Assembly (NCBI GenBank): GCA_905214305.1 | Contig: CAJMLK010000006.1 | Span: 1 to 64,000 of the forward strand | Direction of reading: 5' to 3' | DNA length: 64,000 nt | Source of the DNA: an uncultured bacterium | GTDB lineage: Bacteria > Desulfobacterota > Desulfovibrionia > Desulfovibrionales > Desulfovibrionaceae | Shown: piece after piece, positions 25,417-33,610 of the stretch | Numbering within the stretch: the first letter of the stretch is position 1 | How the letters are laid out: the number at the start of each line of letters is the position of its first letter | Program-made: the position numbers and the translations under genes | The notes under the pieces: model-generated | Told to the model about the DNA's origin: nothing | Seen by the model: the letters and a program-made list of their open reading frames with translations, nothing else | Databases searched by the model: none

Positions 25417-26406
25417 ATGATTCAGGTAAACCAGCTACGCAAGAGTTTCGGCAGCCATGTTGTTTTGCAGGACATCAACATGCATGTGCGCCGTGGCGAA
25501 ATCTTCGGTATTGTCGGGCACTCCGGGGCCGGAAAATCCACGCTTCTGCGTTGCCTCAACGGCCTTGAGCCGTATGATGAAGGCAATGTCAGGGTTATGG
25601 ATGTTGAGGTCGCCTCGCTCGACCCCCACCATCTGCGCCAACTGCAAAGCAAGATGGGCATGATCTTTCAGAATTTCAACCTGATGGCCCGCAAAAACGT
25701 TTTTGACAACGTGGCCTTTCCGCTACAGCTCTGGCACAGGCCCGAACGCGAAAAGCGCGTTATGGAGCTGCTTGAGCTTGTTGGCCTTACAGACAAGGCC
25801 CACCAGCGGGTGCAGAGCCTGAGCGGCGGCCAGAAGCAGCGCGTGGGCATCGCCCGCGCCCTGGCCCTGAACCCCAGCATTCTGCTTTGCGATGAAGCCA
25901 CATCCGCCCTTGACCCCAAGACCACCTCTTCCATCCTTGATCTGCTGGAAGACATCAACAAGCGGCTGAACCTGACCATCATCATGGTCACGCATCAGAT
26001 GGAGGTGGTCAAACGCCTCTGCCACAGCCTGCTTTTGCTGGACGGCGGCAAAACCGTGGCCCTTGGCAAGACGGAAGACCTGTTTCTTGCCCCCACCAAG
26101 GACATGCAGGCCATTGTGGAAAACGAGTTTACGCTTATCCCCGGTGGAACCAACATTCGCCTCATGTTCCCGCGCGAAATTTCGCAGCAGAGCGTCATCA
26201 CGCAGATGGCGAGAACGCTGGGCATAGATTTTTCCATTGTGGGCGGCAAGCTTGAACGCTATCTGGACGATGTTTTCGGTTTTCTCATCATTAACGTACA
26301 AGACCGCGATATTGACGCCGTGCTGCGCTATCTGAAGGAGCAGCGCCTGTTCTGGGAGATACTGGAATACCCTTCGCAACAAGCCACGGATGCCGACCAT
26401 GAGTGA
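25417..26406 (+). CDS. metN: Methionine ABC transporter ATP-binding protein
   Basis: A 329-residue ATPase of the MetNIQ importer. Walker A GHSGAGKST (about residues 38-46), signature LSGGQKQRVGIARAL and Walker B LLCDEATSALDP are all intact. The C-terminal NIL domain (about 255-325, RLMFPREISQQSVITQMARTLGIDFSIVGGKLE...) binds methionine and provides feedback inhibition in characterised members. The ATG at 25417 gives the standard MIQVNQLRKSF beginning; the frame open upstream to 25288 runs into repeat B2. It overlaps metI by 8 bases. No SAM riboswitch is apparent upstream. Confidence 0.95.
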   Translation: MIQVNQLRKSFGSHVVLQDINMHVRRGEIFGIVGHSGAGKSTLLRCLNGLEPYDEGNVRVMDVEVASLDPHHLRQLQSKMGMIFQNFNLMARKNVFDNVAFPLQLWHRPEREKRVMELLELVGLTDKAHQRVQSLSGGQKQRVGIARALALNPSILLCDEATSALDPKTTSSILDLLEDINKRLNLTIIMVTHQMEVVKRLCHSLLLLDGGKTVALGKTEDLFLAPTKDMQAIVENEFTLIPGGTNIRLMFPREISQQSVITQMARTLGIDFSIVGGKLERYLDDVFGFLIINVQDRDIDAVLRYLKEQRLFWEILEYPSQQATDADHE

Positions 26407-27106
26407 TCAACTGAGCGCCCTCGCCCAACTGGCCCAGGACATGCACCCCTTGTGGGAACGCCTGCAGGACAAGATGCCGGAAATTCTCATGGCTACCTGG
26501 GAAACCGTGCAGATGGTGCTGATTTCGACCTTTTTTTCTCTGGTTATCGGCTTCATGCTGGCAATCCTGATGATCGTGACCAATCCCATCGGCCTCAACC
26601 CCTGCCGCCCGGTCTACAGGGTTGTGGACTTTGTGGTGAACCTTCTGCGTTCGTTCCCGTTCATCATTCTGCTGATCGCCATCATTCCCTTTACGCGCAT
26701 GGTGGTGGGAACCTCCATCGGCAGCGCGGCGGCCATTGTGCCCCTTACCATTGCGGCGGCCCCCTTTGTGGCCCGCCTTATTGAAACCTGCTTTCTTGAG
26801 GTGGACAGGGGCGTCATCGAGGCTGCCCGGTCGTTCGGGGCCAGCAATGCCCAGATCATTTTTCGGGTGCTCTTTCCTGAAGCCCTGCCGTCCATCGTGC
26901 TCAACATAGCTGTCATCGCCATCACCCTGCTCGGCTATTCCGCCATGGCGGGAACCGTGGGCGGCGGCGGTCTGGGCGACCTGGCCGTCAAATATGGCTA
27001 CAACCGCTTTCAGGTTGATATCATGGTCTATTCCGTTATCATCCTGTGTGTGCTGGTGCTGCTTATTCAGGGCATCTGCAACTTTTTGTACAAAATCCTG
27101 CGCTAG
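26399..27106 (+). CDS. metI: Methionine ABC transporter permease
   Basis: A 235-residue inner-membrane permease with about five helices. The EAA loop that contacts MetN is visible as IEAARSFGASNAQIIFRVLFPEALP. The start at 26399 (MSDQLSALAQ) overlaps the metN stop; an ATG three codons earlier (26390) is equally possible. The stop TAG at 27104-27106 is formed by the first three bases of repeat A3, which lies between this gene and metQ. Confidence 0.94.
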   Translation: MSDQLSALAQLAQDMHPLWERLQDKMPEILMATWETVQMVLISTFFSLVIGFMLAILMIVTNPIGLNPCRPVYRVVDFVVNLLRSFPFIILLIAIIPFTRMVVGTSIGSAAAIVPLTIAAAPFVARLIETCFLEVDRGVIEAARSFGASNAQIIFRVLFPEALPSIVLNIAVIAITLLGYSAMAGTVGGGGLGDLAVKYGYNRFQVDIMVYSVIILCVLVLLIQGICNFLYKILR

Positions 27107-27230
27107 AGCAGTTAACGAATGAAATGAGTTAACTGCTCTGCAAGGATTTTCTTGAAAATCCTTGCCACGAAATGCGAGAAGGCAGGCTTTTGCCTGCCGT
27201 AAGCGAGCATTTCAAGTGTTAAATGCTCTA
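27104..27230 (+). repeat. Family A dispersed repeat, copy A3, between metI and metQ
   Basis: Exactly 127 bp and the best-preserved copy. Its ends are imperfect inverted repeats of about 23 bp (left starts TAGAGCAGTTAAC, right reads TAGAGCATTTAAC on the other strand; 19 of 23 positions agree). Inside are two hairpins, AAGGATTTTC...GAAAATCCTT (about 27143-27165) and GGCAGGC-ttt-GCCTGCC (27181-27198). The left TAG is the metI stop. Confidence 0.88.
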
Positions 27231-27302
27231 AAGGCCCGCGGCGCGCGCAACGGGCTTTCATCCCTCTTCAACGGCACAGTCTTACCCAAGCAAGGAGCCA
27301 TC

Positions 27303-28079
27303 ATGAAACGCCTGCTTCTGTCTCTGGTCATGATTCTGGCTATGGCCGCGCCTTCTTTTGCCGCCGAGGACATCGTCGTCGGCGTCACGCCCTTTCCGCA
27401 CAAGGACATCATGCTTGTAGCCAAGCCCCTGCTGGCCAAGGACGGCTACAACCTCGTGATCAAGGAATTTACCGACTACGTGCAGCCCAACATGGCCCTG
27501 TCCAACGGGCAGCTCTATGCCAACTTTTTCCAGCACGCGCCCTACCTTGACAATATGAACAAGGAAAAAAAGCTGGGCCTCGTTTCTGTGGGCAAGGTGC
27601 ATATCGAGCCTTTGGGCGTGTATTCCAAAAAGATAAAAAAACTGTCTGACCTCAAAAAGGGCAGCGCCATCGCCGTGCCCAATGACCCCACCAACGAAGC
27701 CCGCGCCCTGCGCCTGCTGGAAGCCAACGGTATCATCAAGGTCAAGCCTGGCGCGCTCATCACTGTGGCCGACGTCACCGAAAATCCGCTGAATCTCAAG
27801 ATTCACGAACTGGATGCCGCCCAGCTGCCCCGCACCCTGGACGATGTGGCCGCTGCCGTCATCAACACCAACTTCGCCGGCGAAGCCGGTCTTGTGCCCG
27901 CCCGCGACGCCCTTGTGCTGGAAGACAGCGAATCCCCGTACGCCAACATTGTCGTGGTGCGCGAAGTTGACAGGGACAGCCCCAAGACCAAGGCCCTCAT
28001 GAAGGCCGTTCAGTCGCCCGAAGTCAAAGCCTATATTGAAAAAGAACTGGTGGGCAAAGGCATCATGCCTTCGTTCTAG
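27303..28079 (+). CDS. metQ: Methionine ABC transporter substrate-binding protein (NLPA family)
   Basis: A 258-residue binding protein. The signal peptide MKRLLLSLVMILAMAAPSFA (residues 1-20) ends with a signal-peptidase-I site and there is no lipobox cysteine, so unlike most MetQ proteins it should be a free periplasmic protein. The mature part has the NLPA hallmarks VGVTPFPHKDIM, FFQHAPYLDNMN, GVYSKKIKKLSDLKKGSAIAVPNDPTNEARALRLLE and AAVINTNFAGEAGL. The ATG at 27303 has AAGGAG 7 bases upstream. It lies in the met operon, 72 bases beyond repeat A3. The stop TAG (28077-28079) again coincides with the start of a repeat (TAGAACA). Confidence 0.93.
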   Translation: MKRLLLSLVMILAMAAPSFAAEDIVVGVTPFPHKDIMLVAKPLLAKDGYNLVIKEFTDYVQPNMALSNGQLYANFFQHAPYLDNMNKEKKLGLVSVGKVHIEPLGVYSKKIKKLSDLKKGSAIAVPNDPTNEARALRLLEANGIIKVKPGALITVADVTENPLNLKIHELDAAQLPRTLDDVAAAVINTNFAGEAGLVPARDALVLEDSESPYANIVVVREVDRDSPKTKALMKAVQSPEVKAYIEKELVGKGIMPSF

Positions 28080-28237
28080 AACAATTTTTCTTTGAAATTG
28101 CTCTGGCGGATGCGAAAGCAGACGCCCGCCATTGAGAGTAGATATTCTCAAGGCGAAAATGCTCTCGGGTCTGTTTCCATTTGAAATGAGTTGACTGCTC
28201 TGCAGGGGTTTTTCTGAAATCCCTGCAGAGCAGTCAA
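28077..28237. repeat. Composite: shortened family B element followed by the left half of family A
   Basis: 28077-28165 carries both ends of family B in inverted orientation (TAGAACAATTTTTC...AAATTGCTCT at the left; TATTCTCAAGGCG...ATGCTCT at the right) but only about 30 bases between them, so it looks like an internal deletion derivative. 28166-28237 matches the left half of family A (TTTGAAATGAGTTGACTGCTC...) and ends as a perfect 17-bp hairpin, 28191-28207 paired with 28221-28237, which may terminate the met operon. Confidence 0.7.
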
Positions 28238-28426
28238 TGCTTGCAAGAGCCGTCGGCTGTGCCCGAGGCGCTTGCAAAGCAACGGGCTGACAACGCTTCT
28301 GACAGTCCATTGTCCGGCTCCTCCGGCCAGACATTTTTGGCTCACCGGCCCATCTTTGCATATGTCCGTCAATGCGTTACCATAGATCTGGCACAAACTG
28401 GGCGGAAAGAACACGGGAGGCATGAC

Positions 28427-30283
28427 ATGCCTGCATTGGATACGTGGAGAGGACAAAAAAACAGCCAGGGGCTGCGCGCCCTTATGGGCTGGGGTGGTCT
28501 GGTCGTCAGCGATGAAACCGTCGATGTGCTCGACATGCTGCGCGCCTACTACCGCGCGGCGGCAGACGAGTCCTGCGGGCAGTGTTTTCCCTGTCGCAGC
28601 GGCCTCAGACGCATTGCCGACCGCCTTGACGCTCTTTGCCGCGGTACGGAGCAGCCAGACGACCACGAGTATCTGCAGGAACTGGCGGCTCTGGTTCATG
28701 ACAGTGCCCGCTGCGACATCGGGCAGACCTCGCCGCAGCCCTTGCTGGACGTGCTGGCCCATGCCCCGCACCTGCTGAAAGCCAGAAAAACGGCTCATGC
28801 CACATATACCAGCCTTGTCACCGCGCCCTGCATCAATGCCTGTCCGGGCCATGTAGACGTGCCGGACTACATTGAAGAAATCCGCTTTCGCCGTTTTGGC
28901 AAGGGGCTTGAGCGGGTCATGCGCAACTGTCCCATGCCCGGCACCATCGGCAGGGTGTGCGAACGCCCCTGCGAATCGGCCTGCAAGCGGGGCCTCAAGG
29001 GCGCGCCGGTTGCCATTCGCAATCTCAAGCGCTTTCTGCACGATCATAATGCAAGGCGCAATCCGCTTCCCGATCCGCAAAAATCGCCGGAAAACGCCAA
29101 AAAAGTCGCTATCATCGGCGGCGGTCCCGCCGGTTTGTCCTGCGCCTTTTACCTCGCGCACCTTGGCTTTGCCCCCACCATTTTTGACCGCCATGCGGTT
29201 TGCGGCGGCATGGCAAAGTTCGGCATCCCCGATTTTCGCCTGCCTCCAGCGGTGCTGGCACGCGAGGTCAGCGTGGCCGTCTCCGGCGGCGGCGATATCC
29301 GCAACGGCATCGAGATCGGCCGCGACATCACCCTGGACGAACTGCACGACGAAGGCTTCGAGGCTGTCTTTATTGCCACAGGCGCGCCGCACGCGCCGGG
29401 CATGCGCTGTGAGGGCGAAAAAAACTGCCCTCAGGGCTATCTGAGCGGCATCCATTATCTTTACGAAGCCACTCTGGGCAGGCGGCCCGTAAGCGGCACA
29501 CGCCTTGTGGTTGTGGGTGGCGGCAATGTGGCCATGGACTGTGCGCGCACGGCCCTGCGCCACGGCTTCAAGGAAGTGCGCGTCGTCTACCGCCGCACTG
29601 AGGAAGAAATGCCCGCCGACCCTGTGGAGGTGGCGGAGGCCAGAGAGGAAGGGGCGCTTTTTACGTTTCTGGCCGCTCCCACACGCATTGAAAGCAGGGA
29701 CGGGCATGTAAGCGCCCTGATCTGCCAGCAAATGGAGCTGGGCGCTGCCGATGCTTCCGGCAGGCGGCGGCCCGTGCCTGTGGAGGGGGCTGTTTTTGAA
29801 CTGCCATGTGACGCCATTGTCTATGCCATCGGCCAAAAAGTGGCCCTTGAGGTTGTTCTTAAAGGCAAAGACGGCGCGCTGAACAAGTACAACACCCTGG
29901 ATGCCCACGAAATTACCGGCGAGGTCAGCGCCCTGCCCCGCATTTTCGGCGGTGGCGACTGCGTGACCGGGCCAAGTTCGCTCATTGCCGCGCTGGCAGC
30001 GGGCAAGCGTGCCGCAGCCCACATAGCCCACCACCTGAACGGCACGGCGCAGGGGCCTTCGGCCACGGAAAAGCTGGAACACATGCTCATGCAGATGAAC
30101 ATGCTGGACACGGAAGAAACGCCTCTGGAAGACCCCACGCCGCTCATGCCCATTCATGCCCTTCCGGTGCGTGAACGTCTGCAAAGCTTTGCAGAAGTGG
30201 AAACAGATCCGCTGGAATGGGAAGCCGTGCGCGAGTCTGCGCGCTGTCTGCGCTGCCTGCGGCTTGTTATGGCGGCCACCTGA
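28427..30283 (+). CDS. NuoF-like Fe-S domain fused to a GltD-type FAD oxidoreductase; formate dehydrogenase partner
   Basis: A 618-residue cytoplasmic flavoprotein. Residues about 30-110 resemble the C-terminal 4Fe-4S domain of NuoF/HydB (ESCGQCFPCRSGLRR...DIGQTSPQP). A cysteine-rich segment (CINACPGHVDVPDYI...CPMPGTIGRVCERPCESACKRG) and two nucleotide-binding folds (IIGGGPAGLSCAFYLA; VVGGGNVAMDCARTA) follow, as in GltD and NfnB-type NADPH-linked subunits, ending with GGDCVTGPSSLIAALAAGKRAA. It has no quinone or FMN-binding NuoF region. It precedes the formate dehydrogenase in the same direction by 266 bases, so the two probably form a soluble NAD(P)- or ferredoxin-linked formate dehydrogenase. 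The start at 28427 has GGGAGG upstream. Confidence 0.85.
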   Translation: MPALDTWRGQKNSQGLRALMGWGGLVVSDETVDVLDMLRAYYRAAADESCGQCFPCRSGLRRIADRLDALCRGTEQPDDHEYLQELAALVHDSARCDIGQTSPQPLLDVLAHAPHLLKARKTAHATYTSLVTAPCINACPGHVDVPDYIEEIRFRRFGKGLERVMRNCPMPGTIGRVCERPCESACKRGLKGAPVAIRNLKRFLHDHNARRNPLPDPQKSPENAKKVAIIGGGPAGLSCAFYLAHLGFAPTIFDRHAVCGGMAKFGIPDFRLPPAVLAREVSVAVSGGGDIRNGIEIGRDITLDELHDEGFEAVFIATGAPHAPGMRCEGEKNCPQGYLSGIHYLYEATLGRRPVSGTRLVVVGGGNVAMDCARTALRHGFKEVRVVYRRTEEEMPADPVEVAEAREEGALFTFLAAPTRIESRDGHVSALICQQMELGAADASGRRRPVPVEGAVFELPCDAIVYAIGQKVALEVVLKGKDGALNKYNTLDAHEITGEVSALPRIFGGGDCVTGPSSLIAALAAGKRAAAHIAHHLNGTAQGPSATEKLEHMLMQMNMLDTEETPLEDPTPLMPIHALPVRERLQSFAEVETDPLEWEAVRESARCLRCLRLVMAAT

Positions 30284-30411
30284 TTGCCTGACGGCCGCGT
30301 TTGCACGCCTGCCCGCGCCGTGCGGGAACGCCATTGCCCGCACGTGTCGCCTGACAGCGAGATATTGCTGCCGAATCTGACCAGGTCGGCAAGTCGCAGA
30401 TACTAAAAAAT

Positions 30412-30456
30412 GGTTGGCCTTGGCGAAACTGACACAACAGTCGCCATTGGCTAACC
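30412..30456 (+). promoter_or_regulatory. Long structured hairpin in the formate dehydrogenase leader
   Basis: GGTTGGCC-TTGGCGA on the left pairs with TCGCCA-TTGGCTAACC on the right, topped by ACTG/CAGT, in the 266-base gap before the gene at 30550. A second structure, GCCGA/TCGGC (about 30371-30391), lies just upstream. A compact structured leader before a molybdenum/tungsten enzyme gene invites comparison with the Moco riboswitch class, but I cannot match its consensus by eye. Confidence 0.4.
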
Positions 30457-30549
30457 GCCGCCACAAAAACCGGGGCTGTTGCCCTTTGCTTCAAGCCCTT
30501 ACGGGATCAAGCCGCACGACAGCGTCTGCGGAGCGGAACGGGAGATTTT

Positions 30550-33306
30550 ATGCCGTTTGTTACCATTAATGGAACGCAGGCTGCTTTTCAGCCCGGCCAG
30601 ACCATTCTTGACGTTGCCGAAAAGCTCGGCATCTTCATTCCTACCCTGTGCTGGCTGCCCCGGACGGGGCACGGCAAGGTCTGCCGCATCTGCTCGGTGG
30701 AAGTGCTCGGGCATGACCGCCTTCTGGCGGCCTGCTCTTCACCCGCTGAAGACGGCATGGTCATTGAAACCGAATCGCCACGGGTGCTGGCCACGCGCAA
30801 GCACATTCTTTCAATGCTGGTGGCCGAGGGCCGCCACGACTGCTTCCTGCGCAAACTGCCCGTGGACATGTGGCCGCCCTATCAAAAGGCCGCAGGCGCC
30901 ATGCCCCATCGCGAGCATCCCTGCCCTGCCGAGGGCAAATGCCGCCTTCAGGCTCTGGTCATGAAATGCAACGTCCCGGTCAAGGACCTGATTCCCGAGC
31001 CGGGCAGTTTTCCTCTGGATAACGACCACCCGATGATCACGCGCGACTTCAGCCGCTGCGTGCAGTGCGGGCGCTGCGCATCGGTCTGTTCCGCCGTGCA
31101 GGTGAACGACGCCATTCCGCCCCAGTTCGGTCGCCGGTCTGAAAAAGACGCATGGTGGCCGCTGGTGGACTATGACCGCTGTACCCACTGCGGGGAATGC
31201 GTGCAGGCATGCCCCACCGGAGCGCTCACAGCCAAAAAATCCTATGGCCTTGCCACACGCGAGGACAAGGTGGACAGCGTGCGCACGACCTGTCCGTACT
31301 GCGGCGTGGGCTGCCAGTTGAACCTTTCTGTCAGGGATGGCCGCATCATCGAGGTCAACGGCGTTGAAAACGCACTGCCCAACAAGGGCAGCCTATGCGT
31401 CAAGGGCCGCTTCGGCTACGATTTCATCTATAGCGAAGACCGGCTCACCGACCCGCTTATCCGTCAGCAGGACGGTTCGTTCAGAACCGCCTCCTGGGAT
31501 GAAGCCCTGGATCTCATTGCAGCCAGATTTTCGGCGGCCATAGAAAAACACGGTCCCGACTCCGTGGCAGGCGTGGCATGTGCCCGCAGCATCAATGAAG
31601 ACAATTATCAGATGCAAAAACTCTTTCGCGCGGTGTTCAAGACCAATAATATTGACCACTGCGCGCGTACCTGACACGCCCCCACTGTGGCCGGTCTGGC
31701 TGCATCGTTCGGTTCCGGGGCTATGACCAACAGCTTCGCCCACATGGGCGAGGCCAAAATGATTTTTCTCATCGGTTCCAATATCACGGAGGCGCATCCC
31801 GTGGCCGGAACCCTTGTCAAACAGGCTGTGCGCAAGGGTTGCCGCCTTATTGTGGCCGACCCGCGCCGCACCGGCATCGCCAAGGAGGCGGAAACCCATC
31901 TGCAGTTGCGGGTGGGATCGGACATTGCCCTGCTCAACGCCATCATGCATGTGCTCATCAAGGAAAACCTGCATGACAGGCATTATGTGGCGCGGCACAC
32001 GCTGGGCTTTGAAGAACTGCGCGCCCATGTGGCAAACTGCACGCCCGAAAGTGCGGCTCCCATATGCGGCATTGATGCGGAAACCATCAGGCAGACCGCG
32101 CGCGACCTCGCCTCGGTCAGGCCCGCCATGCTGGCCTATACCCTCGGTATCACGGAGCACACCAGCGGCGTCAACAACGTGCTGGCCTGCGCCGCGCTGC
32201 AGATGCTTCTGGGAAATGTGGGCAAACCCCTTGGCGGGGTAAACCCTTTGCGCGGGCAGAACAACGTGCAGGGTTCGTGCGATATGGGCGCTCTGCCCGA
32301 TACCTATCCCGGCTACGGCAAAGTAGCAGACCCGGCGGCCAGAGAGCATCTGGAGCGCTTCTGGGGGGTCTCCCTGCCTGCGGAACCGGGCATCATGATG
32401 CCCGACATGCTGGATGGGCTTAAATCAAAAAAAATCAAGGCAATGTATATTTTTGGCGAAAATCTCGCCAATACGGAACCCGATATCAGCCATGTGGAAA
32501 GTTGCCTCGCCGCTGCCGAATTTCTGGTGGTTCAGGACATTTTTCCCAATGAAACAAGTAGATTCGCGCATGTAATCTTGCCCGCCGCTGCCTGGGGTGA
32601 AAAAGACGGCACATTCACCAACAGCGAACGCCGCGTCAGCCGCGTACGCGCTGCCAGCCCGGCTCCGGGCAACGCCCGTGAAGACTGGCGCATTTTCAAG
32701 GAACTGGCGGCACGCTTTGGCCACAACTGGCAGGCAGACTCCGCCAGGGAACTCTGGGACACCGAAATATCGCCTCTGGCCGAACTGTTTAGCGGCATCC
32801 GCTACAGCCGTATCGAAGGCGACGGGCTGCAATGGCCCTGCACCCATGCGGAGCATCCCGGCAGCCCCGTGCTGCACAAGGACGGCGACTTTGCCCGCGG
32901 CAAGGGACTTTTTGTGCCTGTAAGCTGGACCCCGGCCGCCGAAGTGGCCGATGAAGAGTACCCCTTTGTGCTCAGTTCCGGCAGGCGCCTCTACCACTAT
33001 CACACGCGCACGCAAACAGGGCGCAGCAAAGGACTGAACAGCCTTATGGGGCACGATACGGCAGACATTTCCACTGCCGACGCAGCCCGCCTTGGCATTG
33101 CCGACGGGGACAACATCCGCGTGTCTTCACGCCGTGGCTCGGTGACCGTGCAGGCCAAGGTTACCGATGACATGCCGCGTGGCATGGTATGGATGGCCTT
33201 TCATTTTCGTGAAAGCAATGCCAACTGGCTTACCAATACCGCCATGGACCCCATCACCAAAACAGCGGAATACAAAGCCTGCGCTGTTAAAATAGAAAAA
33301 ATCTGA
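30550..33306 (+). CDS. Selenocysteine-containing formate dehydrogenase catalytic subunit
   Basis: One 918-residue gene read through an in-frame TGA (31672-31674) as selenocysteine 375; the context ART-U-HAP followed by TVAGLAASFGSGAMTN is the classic FdhF active site, and a SECIS-like hairpin follows. Domain order: plant-type [2Fe-2S] (about 1-80, CWLPRTGHGKVCRICSVEV), His-Cys cluster segment (HREHPCPAEGKC), two 4Fe-4S motifs (CVQCGRCASVC, CTHCGECVQAC), the 4Fe-4S site of the molybdopterin domain (CPYCGVGC...GSLCVKG), then the molybdopterin and dinucleotide-binding domains. It oxidises formate to CO2 or the reverse. There is no Tat or Sec signal, so it is cytoplasmic, and the extra N-terminal clusters match NAD-linked types. 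GGGAG precedes the start. Confidence 0.95.
31672..31704 (+). promoter_or_regulatory. Selenocysteine UGA with bacterial SECIS hairpin
   Basis: The TGA at 31672-31674 is followed after 11 bases by a 7-bp stem TGTGGCC (31686-31692) and GGCTGCA (31698-31704) with two G-U pairs and the loop GGTCT. The loop and the 11-base spacing resemble the E. coli fdhF SECIS bound by SelB. A selC tRNA and selAB are expected elsewhere in the genome; none is in this window. Confidence 0.85.
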
Positions 33307-33318
33307 CGCCCTGCAACG

Positions 33319-33354
33319 GCCTCCGGCGCGGTGTTGAACCGCCGCACCGGAGGC
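33319..33354 (+). terminator. Hairpin after formate dehydrogenase
   Basis: Outer arms GCCTCCGG/CCGGAGGC and inner arms GCGGT/ACCGC form a two-tier stem 13 bases after the stop codon. No T-run follows directly. The remaining 250 bases up to 33610 hold the presumed promoter of the next gene (AT-rich around 33535-33570) and no gene. Confidence 0.5.
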
Positions 33355-33610
33355 GTGGGGCTTTGGCAAAAAAATTCCCGCTCCAGTGCTTTCTTCCAAA
33401 CGGATATCTGTTTACGCTGATTCCCGGAACTGCCGCCAATCCGGCATGACTCCGGCGACAATCCGGCCAGAACCACCGACATTCCTCAGGTCTTTTTACG
33501 ACGTTTTTTCATGCGGCATTTTTTGCTGGTGATTTCTATTAACAATAGATAGCCTGTATAACGAATATCTGAAACTCATCGCAGGCATGTCCTGCCCTGG
33601 AGGATCCCTA

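Noticed and set aside
31675..31690. Start of a second, separate gene after the TGA at 31672-31674
   Set aside because: The TGA is a selenocysteine codon; the sequence after it is the continuation of the formate dehydrogenase active site.
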